Below are positions 6,158 to 12,158 of a stretch of DNA of 12,158 nucleotides, piece by piece. The DNA lies in NCBI GenBank assembly GCA_030433055.1, contig JAUILJ010000150.1, positions 1 through 12,158 on the forward strand. Reading direction: 5' to 3'. Numbering within the stretch: position 1 is the stretch's first letter; each line of letters begins with the position of its first letter. Below the pieces are notes generated by a model. The model worked only from the letters and a program-made list of their open reading frames with translations, was not told the DNA's origin and searched no databases. This DNA is from Polyangia bacterium. Lineage in GTDB: Bacteria > Myxococcota_A > Polyangia > Polyangiales > Polyangiaceae. Made by a program: the position numbers and the translations under genes.

Positions 6158-7966
6158 TCAGCCGGGAGCAGCCTTCCGCGCCTTCTGAGGACCCGCTTCA
6201 CCCGCCGTGCCGCGCTTGGTCCAGGTCCGCTCGGAGTCGAGAGCGAGCCACGTGAGTTGGAACTGCCGATCTCCCGCCTTCGCGCTGAGCGTCGGCTCGC
6301 CGTCCCAGGTCTCCGGCGGAGGCAAGACCAACTCCGACGCGCTGGCGAGTTGCTTCACGGTGTCGCTGTCCGCGCTGAGCGCCAGTACGCCCAAGCCGGA
6401 CAACAGCGGCACGAGCGCCGTGGGCACGTAAGGGGCCACCACGGCTCGTAACGCGGGAGCCAGAGTTGGAGCGCTGCGGGCGAGCCAGTGCACGTCGTCA
6501 GGATTCGAGAGAACGAACGCCGACGGACCGTCCACGCTCATCGCCGAATTGACGATGCGCAGCGTGGTCTCGCCGCTCCAGGGCACTGCCGCCGGGAACT
6601 GATGTCGGCTGGGATCGTCGTCGGTGGCCTTGGCCTTCCCCTTGGCTTTCCGCACCACGAGCACATCGTCGGTCGGAAGCGCGCGGGGCACAGTGACGCG
6701 AACCGGTCGCTTGAAGCTCCGCGGATCGCCCACCTCACCGTACGCCACGGCGTAGGCCAGCGTCTCCGCAGAGCCGACCACGAAGCGGCCTTCGGCGCCT
6801 GGCTCCGGGTCGAAGGTGCGCAGGCTCACGCCTTCGCCAGGTGGGGGATACAGGTCGCCGGTCAGTACCCGGTGGTCCGGCTCCAGCAGGCGGGCACCCG
6901 TCGCGATCAGGTCCACCAGCGCGCCCGCCTTGGCGAGTACCTCCAGCACTTGGCGTGATGGAGGGACCAGCAGCAGGTCGAGGCGCGGGGGGACGCGCTT
7001 GCTCTTGAGCAACGCCGCTGCCGCGAGGATATCTCGTAGGCTAGCCCCGCAGTCGCCACCCAAGATGACCTGCCGCACTGGCTTGCCCTTGAGCTCGCGC
7101 ACTGGTTTTACCTTGCCGTCCACGTCGAGCACCAACGGGTCGACCGCGGAGAGGTCCACCGTCAACACGTCGTCACACGGTGCGCCGGCGTCCGGAGACA
7201 ACGCGCGGTGTGCCTTCGAGCGGCGCTGATCGCGAAGGTAAACCTCCGTCTTTTCGTCGCTGACGAACACCGCGCCTGCGGCGCCAAGCTGCGGAGCCAA
7301 GGCGCACAGTACCGCCCGGTCCGGCACCGAGATCAGCCGCGCGGAGGGACCGGCGAACTCCAGCACGACCGGGGCGCCATGCTCCCGATCGATGCGCTCG
7401 ACGATCTCTCCAATGCCGCGCCGTAGCAGTTCCAGCGCCACATCGCGCACACAGACGAACGGACGGATGCGCCCGCTCAGCAGGACCTGCACGCTGCGCG
7501 GAGGACGTACGCTCAGAGAACCCGCGAGCATCGCGTCTGCCAGCTGCGAAGGCGACACCACCAGGGTGAGCATGCCGACGCCACCCGTTGCGGCCATGCG
7601 CGGCTCGTCGGTCACCGCGAGGCGCGCGGGGGACCCGAAGCGCTCGAGGTGCACGGCGGCGGGAAAGCCGATGCCGGCGCGTGCCAGCAGCACACCCTGC
7701 TGGATGATCGTGTCTGGCACACGGCCCTGGCTGCTTTCGCCCTTGCGAGCCACGCAGTGCGTCTCGTAGGCGACCGCGGTCTCCACGGCGACCTTGCGCA
7801 GTCCACGGGCAAGCGCCTCGTTGATGGTGCGGGATGGATCCCTCGCAAGAATGACCTGATCGACTTTGACTCGCGTCAGATCGTTCTGGAGTAGCGGGTC
7901 GTCGCTACGTCCCGCGAGGATCTTCTGGGGCATGGTGCGGGGCGGATCGCCCGCTCGCGCGCGCAT
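6158..7966 (-). CDS. Aconitase-fold protein lacking the Fe-S cluster and active-site residues (probable pseudoenzyme)
   Basis: The 602-residue product follows the whole aconitase/isopropylmalate dehydratase plan. Residues 12-245 match the N-terminal lobes: MPQKILAG, the PRSVQVLLSGRI block, the ARDV helix as VRDVALELL, VLEFAGPSARLISVPDRAVL, then GAVFVSDEKTEVYL. Residues 298-417 match the cluster domain: ILGGDCGASLRDILAAA, LLLVPPSRQVLEVLAKAG, then SLRTFDPEPGAEGRF and GSAETLAYAVAYGEVGDPRS. Residues of about 455-580 match the swivel domain, including LRAVVAPYVPTALVPLLSGLGVLAL cut short of any catalytic motif. The DSHT motif is replaced by TDEPRM (119-124), the CGPC ligands by LLEPDH (360-365), and the substrate SSRE by LARS. 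Only C306 of the three cluster cysteines is present. Dehydratase activity is therefore unlikely; a structural or ligand-sensing role is possible. M12 at 7933 is an equally plausible start; neither has a Shine-Dalgarno. Confidence 0.85.
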   Translation of the reverse strand: MRARAGDPPRTMPQKILAGRSDDPLLQNDLTRVKVDQVILARDPSRTINEALARGLRKVAVETAVAYETHCVARKGESSQGRVPDTIIQQGVLLARAGIGFPAAVHLERFGSPARLAVTDEPRMAATGGVGMLTLVVSPSQLADAMLAGSLSVRPPRSVQVLLSGRIRPFVCVRDVALELLRRGIGEIVERIDREHGAPVVLEFAGPSARLISVPDRAVLCALAPQLGAAGAVFVSDEKTEVYLRDQRRSKAHRALSPDAGAPCDDVLTVDLSAVDPLVLDVDGKVKPVRELKGKPVRQVILGGDCGASLRDILAAAALLKSKRVPPRLDLLLVPPSRQVLEVLAKAGALVDLIATGARLLEPDHRVLTGDLYPPPGEGVSLRTFDPEPGAEGRFVVGSAETLAYAVAYGEVGDPRSFKRPVRVTVPRALPTDDVLVVRKAKGKAKATDDDPSRHQFPAAVPWSGETTLRIVNSAMSVDGPSAFVLSNPDDVHWLARSAPTLAPALRAVVAPYVPTALVPLLSGLGVLALSADSDTVKQLASASELVLPPPETWDGEPTLSAKAGDRQFQLTWLALDSERTWTKRGTAGEAGPQKARKAAPG

Positions 7967-7993
7967 AGTGATTCAGTGACTTCTGTTAATGGA

Positions 7994-8039
7994 CCACTGC
8001 CGGGCCCGCGGGAGACGGGAAAGTAGCCGGCAGACCTCC
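7994..8039 (+). ncRNA. Hairpin followed by B12-box-like sequence (possible cobalamin riboswitch remnant)
   Basis: CTGCCGG (7997-8003) pairs with CCGGCAG (8027-8033), with an inner CCCG/CGGG stem (8005-8008 with 8016-8019). The order CCACTG (7994-7999), hairpin, AGCCGGCAGACCTCC (8025-8039) resembles the 3' core of cobalamin riboswitches, where CCACTG is followed by a B12 box like AGCCAGGAGACCTGCC; 12 of 15 bases agree by eye. The upstream core is absent in its usual place. Downstream genes have no clear B12 link. Chance similarity is quite possible. Confidence 0.2.
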
Positions 8040-8389
8040 ACAGGGTCAAGGTCGCTGGCGCGCACCCAGGCGGGCGACCTCGGGTGCGGGCATGGCCCAG
8101 TTGACTGGAGGGTGCAAGTCCGCCGGAGGGAGCGTCCCAAGATTTCGCTCCGGTACAGGCGCTATGGCCTGATCCCGCAGGCTCGGCGCCTCGGAACCAG
8201 GCACGCAAAATCAGCGTCATTGCTGGGGAAATCATGGGTCCACGGGGCCCGTCCCAGGCCGGGGATCGGGGGGAGAGACGCGCTTGGCAGCCCAGTGCGA
8301 CCCACCATCCGGCTGCGTGTTCGAAGGATCTCGCGGATCACCGCAGCGCCCCGGCAGTTCGCGCTTGGAAGGTCATCCAATGTTGCTGT

Positions 8390-8417
8390 CCGGCGGGTGT
8401 GGGTTACTCACCGCCGG
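8390..8417. repeat. 7-bp inverted repeat upstream of the Roadblock gene
   Basis: CCGGCGG (8390-8396) and CCGCCGG (8411-8417) are perfect reverse complements around a 14-nt loop, about 90 bp before the Roadblock start. It may be an operator or leader hairpin; GC-rich arms make chance pairing plausible. Confidence 0.35.
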
Positions 8418-8505
8418 CGCGGTGTCCCCCTCAGGGCGGCCTCGAAACCGATGGGGATCCTCAGAAAGATTCACGTTTTACGGGATTCCGGCTACGCTCG
8501 TGCTG

Positions 8506-8865
8506 ATGTTTCGCGAAGCGCTCCAAGGCGTGGTTGAGGGGACCGACGGTGGGCTGGCCGGTGTGCTGATGGACTTCGAGGGCATCGCCCTGGAGACCTA
8601 CGTCAAGCAGGAAGCCGGGATGGACATCGAAGCCGTCGGGGCGGAGGTGAGCGTGGTCGTCAAGGCGATCCAACGCGCGACCGAGATGCTCGACGCTGGA
8701 GACACCAAAGAGGTGAGCTTCAAGTCCGAGCGCATGGTCACCCTGATCCGTGTCGTGAACGAGATGTACTTCTTGGCGCTGACGATGAAGCCCGACGGCA
8801 ACTTCGGTAAAGGTCGCTTCATGCTGCGTACGACCGCGCCGAGGCTGTTGAGCGAACTCGAGTAG
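8506..8865 (+). CDS. Roadblock/LC7-family protein
   Basis: The 119-residue product reads as a single Roadblock/LC7 domain, the small fold used by MglB, dynein light chains and other regulators of Ras-like GTPases. The pattern is a first helix (FREALQGVVEGTDGG), a strand pair with LAGVLMDFEGIALETYV, a central helix (VVVKAIQRATEMLDAG), the strand pair KEVSFKSERMVTLIRVVN and EMYFLALTMKPDGNFGKGRF, and a final helix ending LLSELE. Length fits the family (about 110-150). The frame stays open upstream to 8284, but the extra residues look non-coding, so ATG 8506 is preferred even though no clear Shine-Dalgarno precedes it. No GTPase gene lies in the window. aroQ starts 28 bp downstream, so the two genes are probably co-transcribed. 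In myxobacteria such proteins often regulate polarity or motility GTPases; this role is inference. Confidence 0.85.
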   Translation: MFREALQGVVEGTDGGLAGVLMDFEGIALETYVKQEAGMDIEAVGAEVSVVVKAIQRATEMLDAGDTKEVSFKSERMVTLIRVVNEMYFLALTMKPDGNFGKGRFMLRTTAPRLLSELE

Positions 8866-8884
8866 TCAGCGTCCGCGCGCTGGC

Positions 8885-8888
8885 GGAG
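8885..8888 (+). promoter_or_regulatory. Ribosome binding site of aroQ
   Basis: GGAG lies 5 nt before the ATG at 8894. It supports the upstream ATG and therefore the unusual basic N-terminal extension of this AroQ, rather than a start nearer the conserved core. Confidence 0.7.
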
Positions 8889-8893
8889 ACATC

Positions 8894-9445
8894 ATGGCTG
8901 CGAGGCGTACGAAACAGGCCAGTGGCACGCGCCTGCCCGCTGCTGTGCCCAAGCCGAAGGCGCGCAAGGGCAGCTCATCAGGGCGTGGTGCCGAACCGAA
9001 GCTACTGGTGCTGAGCGGTCCGAACCTGCAGCGACTGGGCAAGCGGGAGCCAGACGTCTACGGCCGGCAAACGCTGGAAGAAATCCACGCGGAATTATCG
9101 GCTACGGCGTCAGCGCTCGGTGTCAGCGTCGACTGTCGGCAGTCGAACTACGAGGGTGAGCTGGTGGGTTGGCTGGGCGAAGCAGGGGACCAGGGCTTCG
9201 CCGGGATCCTCATCAACCCCGGGGCGCTGACTCACTACAGCTACGCACTCCACGATGCGATCAAGGCCAGCGGGCTCCCGTGCGTCGAGCTCCACCTCTC
9301 GAACCCTGACGCCCGAGAGGAGTTTCGGCATCGCAGCGTCGTGGCGGCGGTGTGCGTCGGTCGGGTGGCGGGGTTCGGCGCCGGCTCGTACCGCCTGGCT
9401 CTGATCGGTCTGATGGACAAGCTGAGGACCGCCGAGGCGCGCTAG
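8894..9445 (+). CDS. aroQ: Type II 3-dehydroquinate dehydratase AroQ with basic N-terminal extension
   Basis: This cytosolic dodecameric enzyme family removes water from 3-dehydroquinate to give 3-dehydroshikimate in the shikimate pathway. The core (about residues 36-183) shows every signature: LVLSGPNLQRLGKREPDVYG with R51 and catalytic Y56, RQSNYEGELVGWL, INPGALTHYSYAL with N108 and H114, VELHLSNPDAREEFRHRS with E132, H134, R141 and R145, and a GAGSYRLAL tail. Core length is normal. The odd part is a 34-residue, Lys/Arg/Ser/Pro-rich extension (1-35) of low complexity; most family members start only a few residues before the first strand. A Shine-Dalgarno at 8885-8888 supports this start. 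QSNYEG has Tyr where His is common. The gene follows the Roadblock gene by 28 bp, and a 14-bp hairpin overlaps its stop codon. Confidence 0.96.
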   Translation: MAARRTKQASGTRLPAAVPKPKARKGSSSGRGAEPKLLVLSGPNLQRLGKREPDVYGRQTLEEIHAELSATASALGVSVDCRQSNYEGELVGWLGEAGDQGFAGILINPGALTHYSYALHDAIKASGLPCVELHLSNPDAREEFRHRSVVAAVCVGRVAGFGAGSYRLALIGLMDKLRTAEAR

Positions 9446-9469
9446 CCGAGCGACTGCTCGGCTAGCGCG
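9438..9469 (+). terminator. 14-bp perfect hairpin overlapping the aroQ stop codon
   Basis: The arm at 9438-9451 (CGCGCTAGCCGAGC) is perfectly complementary to 9456-9469 with a 4-nt loop GACT. The aroQ stop TAG (9443-9445) is inside the left arm. No T-run follows, so it is not a textbook intrinsic terminator. It may act as a terminator without a U-tract, an RNase barrier for the Roadblock-aroQ mRNA, or a transcription boundary. Confidence 0.6.
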
Positions 9470-9480
9470 AGCGCTCGACC

Positions 9481-9549
9481 TTTGGGGGCGCGGGCTGCGA
9501 GGCGTCAGTTTTTGTGTGGTGGTGGCACCTGGTGCGCCTCACCCCCAAA
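9481..9549 (+). repeat. Nested long-range inverted repeat between aroQ and the spike-like gene
   Basis: TTTGGGGG (9481-9488) pairs with CCCCCAAA (9542-9549), and GAGGCG (9499-9504) pairs with CGCCTC (9535-9540). The right-hand arms are separated by a single base, the left-hand arms by 10, so one extended structure with an asymmetric loop could form, capped by a 30-nt loop containing TTTTTG. It may be a leader structure, a small RNA or a second transcription boundary. Confidence 0.45.
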
Positions 9550-9673
9550 CCTGCGTGCCGATGCTTCGTGCGGGTCACCTGCGGCGCTCGTGCCTAGCGG
9601 TTCCCCAGGCGCGAAGAACGCGGAAAGTCTTTGTGCGTTGTGTCCGCGCGCGGCGGGTACACTCGAGCGTCGT

Positions 9674-9682
9674 GGAGGTGAT
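9674..9682 (+). promoter_or_regulatory. Perfect nine-base Shine-Dalgarno of the large 9685 gene
   Basis: GGAGGTGAT complements the 16S anti-Shine-Dalgarno over nine bases, with GGAGG ending 6 nt before ATG 9685. It is by far the strongest ribosome site in the window and fixes the start of the large gene, which suggests high translation. Confidence 0.85.
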
Positions 9683-9684
9683 CG

Positions 9685-12158
9685 ATGAGTGAGCGGGAAC
9701 GCTCGAGCCGCTTCAGCGTCTATGTTCCGACGCCCAAGGTGCGCTTGAACATGGGGCTGCCGATTTACAAGCCCGAGGACGGCGCGGGGACGTTCGGCTA
9801 CACGGGTATGAGCCTGCAGTCGGATCGTCACCTGTTCATCGACGTGAACAAGGTCGCGCTGTACCAGAGCGGCAGCCATTCCATGTGGCAAGTCGGAGGC
9901 AAGTGGTTGCAGTACTCCAACGCCAACATGGTGATGGCCTGCACCGCCTCGAACACGGTCGCCGCGAGCGCCAAGGTCGTGATCGCTGCGGGTGCCGGCC
10001 ACGGTCAGATCACGGCGCTGGACCACGCGCAGCCTCACGTCACGCCGCGCATGGTCGACTACAACAACCTCGACCTGCATTACCGTGTGGAAGAGGTTCA
10101 CAACGGCGTTCGCAAGCTGATGTACGGCGACGGCTGGAAGACCGAGCGCAGCAAGACTCAAGCCGCTCAGCTGGAGGCTTACAGGGACGGCTACGGCGAT
10201 GGGCTGCTCGAAGACCTGCGCCAACAGTTCGAAGACCTGGGAGACTCTCCGCAGGAGGCGCGCGCGTGCCTGCAGCCGCTCGAGTGGGAGGGTAACTACG
10301 TCGAAATGAAGAACGGCTTTCCGCCGGGCGCCGACAGCAGCGTCTACACGGCGTTCAAGGCCTTCGATCCGTACCCGCCGGCTGGCTTCCGCAACCCGGG
10401 GCCCGCGAAGACATTCGGTCACTTCCTGCAGACCGTGAACTTCTTCCACCGCTTCGTCGATGTGCTGGGCAAGGTGGGGCCGTTGATCACCGACAACTTC
10501 ATCGGCTCACGCATCCAGAACCTGATCGCGATCTGGGGAAACGCCCAAGAGGGTTTCCAAGCGGCAATGAATGTCGGGGATTTCGTGCGCTGGGATCAGA
10601 ACACTGGCGAGACCGGCTTCGCCATGACTGACGAGTTCGCCAACGTCGCCGCGCGCCCGACCAACGCAGAGAACTTTGGCAGCGGAGGCGCGAGCCTCAC
10701 CAGCGTGCCCGAGATGTATGACCTCACCGGGCTGTCGGGAAGCGACCTCGAGATGCAGGTCTACGACAGCGAGGGTAACTCGCAGACCCTGACCCTCACC
10801 ATCGATGACGTGGCATGCCCGCCCGCGAGCGTCACTCCTTCGACCAAGCACGAGAAGATCACCGTCACGGTCACCACGGCGAACGCGCCCGCGAGCATCA
10901 AGCTGGGCGACACCAACGTCTATTGGCGCGCTTCAGGGAGCAGCTTCGCTTGGGGGGATCTGCCGAGCGGTTTCAAGCGCAGCGGGAACACCTTCGACCG
11001 CGAAGACGGCGCCTTGTTCAACGTCTCCAACGCCAGCAACTGCAGCTTCGCCAGCGCAGCGAGCGGGAGCATCACCGTCGAGGTGGACGGCAGCGCGAAG
11101 ACCATCTCGCTCTCCACCCTGGCTAGCTCGCCGGATCGTGCTCAGGCCGTGGCCACCGCTCTCGGAGGCTTCGGCACCAAGTCCGGAGCGAAGGTGGACG
11201 TCGCGAGCGCTACGACAGGCTCTGGGTCCTCGATCAAGATCCCGAAGGACGACGACGAGGCAAAGATCAAGCTCGCCAAGAAGTGGCTTGGAATTTCCGC
11301 GCGGATTGACAATGTGGGCGGAGACAAGGGCACGGCCGCGTGGCTCGCCGCCCAGCTCAACGCCCTGGGCCTCAACTACTCGGCGAGCGCGGGTCCCCCT
11401 GAAGACCTGGGCTCCGACGTGTGCACCGTGACCCACAACAGCAGCGGCAGCTCTGCGTACCTCAAGATCACCGGAGGCCCGGCGTCTCGGCTCTTTGGAG
11501 AGGACCCGGCGATCGCCCAAGGCAAAGACGAGGGCTTCTACAAGACCTTCCAAGACCTGAGAGTGCTGCAGTTCGAGATCGCGAAGTGGCCAGAAGACGT
11601 CCGAAACCTATTCCGTCCGGTAATCGAAGCGATGAAGGACGTGATGGCAGTGTACGACCGCATCAAGGGCATCATCGACGAGGCGCTGGCTTTCGCGGGA
11701 TTGAGCCTAGGTCCGCCGTCCGCGATTGGTCTCTTTGCCGGTGATGGGATCACGATCGGCGCCGGTGGGAGGTTGTTCGGGGCGGCCGACGGCATCACCT
11801 TGGTGTCCACGCCGAAAGGCGACCCCGACGAAGACAAGTTCGCGATGGGGCCCGTGGAGAAGTGGCTGCAGAAGGCCACCGAGTGGGACCCGCTGCAGGA
11901 GTACTGGAAGAATCGCGACGCGGGGCATCCCTTCCAGGTGCCGAAGAAGGACGGTCACAAGACGAGCGGCATCCGGGTGGTGAGCTGTGAAGACGTGTTC
12001 ATGGCCTCGCGCGACGAGATGCGGCTCGTTTCCTTGCGGTACTTTACGGCGGAGGCGAAGAACGTCGACCTGCTCGCTGCCGCTAGTATGTCGCTGGCGG
12101 TACGGGAGGGGGAGTTCGACGTTCAGGCCAAGAGCATCAACCTGGGCCTCGAAGCGGA
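9685..12158 (+). CDS. Large spike/VgrG-like protein with interrupted beta-helix and repeated beta inserts (partial, 3' end outside window)
   Basis: The frame is open for 824 codons to the window edge. No signal peptide or membrane helix is seen. Residues 43-105 are short repeated strands (HLFIDVNKVALYQSG, MWQVGGKWLQYS, NTVAASAKVVIAAG) like the beta-helix of phage gp5 and T6SS VgrG tips. Helix-like strands resume at about 681-712 (GDGITIGAGGRLFGAADG) and 762-824 (IRVVSCEDVFMASRD, DVQAKSINLGLE). Between them lie a helical region (about 140-330) and beta domains: one at about 460-540 (SITVEVDGSAK, RAQAVATALGG, TGSGSSIKI, WLGIS) and one at about 541-605 (TAAWLAAQLNALG, SSGSSAYLKITGG, RLFGE) share the order strand, helix, SS-strand, LG/LFG, and an earlier segment (350-455) may be a third copy. 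Such modules occur in tail and hook proteins. A perfect Shine-Dalgarno supports the start. A role in a contractile injection or secretion apparatus is inference; the family is not identified. Confidence 0.75.
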   Translation, partial: MSERERSSRFSVYVPTPKVRLNMGLPIYKPEDGAGTFGYTGMSLQSDRHLFIDVNKVALYQSGSHSMWQVGGKWLQYSNANMVMACTASNTVAASAKVVIAAGAGHGQITALDHAQPHVTPRMVDYNNLDLHYRVEEVHNGVRKLMYGDGWKTERSKTQAAQLEAYRDGYGDGLLEDLRQQFEDLGDSPQEARACLQPLEWEGNYVEMKNGFPPGADSSVYTAFKAFDPYPPAGFRNPGPAKTFGHFLQTVNFFHRFVDVLGKVGPLITDNFIGSRIQNLIAIWGNAQEGFQAAMNVGDFVRWDQNTGETGFAMTDEFANVAARPTNAENFGSGGASLTSVPEMYDLTGLSGSDLEMQVYDSEGNSQTLTLTIDDVACPPASVTPSTKHEKITVTVTTANAPASIKLGDTNVYWRASGSSFAWGDLPSGFKRSGNTFDREDGALFNVSNASNCSFASAASGSITVEVDGSAKTISLSTLASSPDRAQAVATALGGFGTKSGAKVDVASATTGSGSSIKIPKDDDEAKIKLAKKWLGISARIDNVGGDKGTAAWLAAQLNALGLNYSASAGPPEDLGSDVCTVTHNSSGSSAYLKITGGPASRLFGEDPAIAQGKDEGFYKTFQDLRVLQFEIAKWPEDVRNLFRPVIEAMKDVMAVYDRIKGIIDEALAFAGLSLGPPSAIGLFAGDGITIGAGGRLFGAADGITLVSTPKGDPDEDKFAMGPVEKWLQKATEWDPLQEYWKNRDAGHPFQVPKKDGHKTSGIRVVSCEDVFMASRDEMRLVSLRYFTAEAKNVDLLAAASMSLAVREGEFDVQAKSINLGLEA

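Larger units (their letters stand above)
7967..8505. other. 539-bp non-coding stretch with hairpins and riboswitch-like motifs
   Basis: No convincing gene is seen here. The longest frames on both strands are rich in Arg, Ser and Pro and resemble no family; the plus-strand frame upstream of the Roadblock ATG is unlike the conserved part that follows. The stretch holds a hairpin with a B12-box-like sequence (7994-8039), a GGGTGCAAGTCC motif (8110-8121) and an inverted repeat (8390-8417). It lies between divergent genes and must include their promoters. It may encode a structured RNA or a decayed element. Confidence 0.5.

Noticed and set aside
8313..8335. Possible tRNA T-arm (GTTCGAA)
   Set aside because: The flanking bases do not form a T-stem and no acceptor or anticodon arm can be drawn.
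8284..8505. Upstream extension of the Roadblock frame to ATG 8284
   Set aside because: The 74 extra residues are Gly/Ser/Pro/Cys-rich and unlike the family, whose fold begins at MFREALQ.
7989..8537. Plus-strand open frame of 182 codons in the non-coding stretch
   Set aside because: The product is very rich in Arg and Ser with no recognisable domain, and it overlaps the Roadblock start out of frame.
9631..9663. TTGTGC ... TACACT promoter for the spike-like gene
   Set aside because: The spacing is 21 bp, outside the usual range, and the alternative TTGTGT gives only 14 bp.
9505..10449. Minus-strand open frame of 314 codons
   Set aside because: It is antisense to the start of the spike-like gene, which has a perfect Shine-Dalgarno; its product is Arg/Val/Leu-rich and unlike known proteins.

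Overview
The window is GC-rich bacterial chromosome with dense coding. The gene style points to Myxococcota, probably the Polyangia/Sorangium side: a TPR-tailed Ser/Thr kinase, a split MshEN plus GAF-like regulator, a Roadblock/LC7 protein, and an outer-membrane protein with a Pro/Glu-rich linker. This taxonomic call is inference from gene style; no rRNA or tRNA gene is visible.

Layout. A minus-strand gene (1-2695, open at the left edge) encodes an atypical protein kinase with a long TPR-like tail. It diverges across a 340-bp intergenic region from a plus-strand group: an FtsB/DivIC-type division protein (3036-3329), then a MshEN/GAF-like protein cut in two by an in-frame TAG (3425-3688 and 3692-4600, same frame). 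Facing these is a minus-strand set read from about 7966 to 4631: an aconitase-fold protein that has lost nearly every catalytic residue, a secreted outer-membrane barrel protein, and a small VOC/glyoxalase-fold protein. A 539-bp non-coding stretch (7967-8505) with hairpins and riboswitch-like sequence motifs follows. Next is a plus-strand pair: a Roadblock/LC7 protein (8506-8865) and type II 3-dehydroquinate dehydratase AroQ (8894-9445). A strong 14-bp hairpin overlaps the aroQ stop. After a structured 239-bp gap, a large gene begins at 9685 behind a nine-base perfect Shine-Dalgarno and runs off the right edge. Its product looks like an interrupted beta-helix protein of the VgrG/spike kind with inserted helical and repeated beta domains.

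How the parts fit. The kinase, MshEN/GAF-like protein and Roadblock protein look like signalling or polarity components. FtsB and AroQ are housekeeping. The aconitase-like, outer-membrane and VOC genes may be one transcript, but their gaps (113 and 91 bp) do not prove it. The most unusual items are the aconitase-fold pseudoenzyme, the amber-split MshEN/GAF-like gene, the partial spike-like protein, and the non-coding stretch with a B12-box-like element. No CRISPR array, transposase or attachment site was seen.
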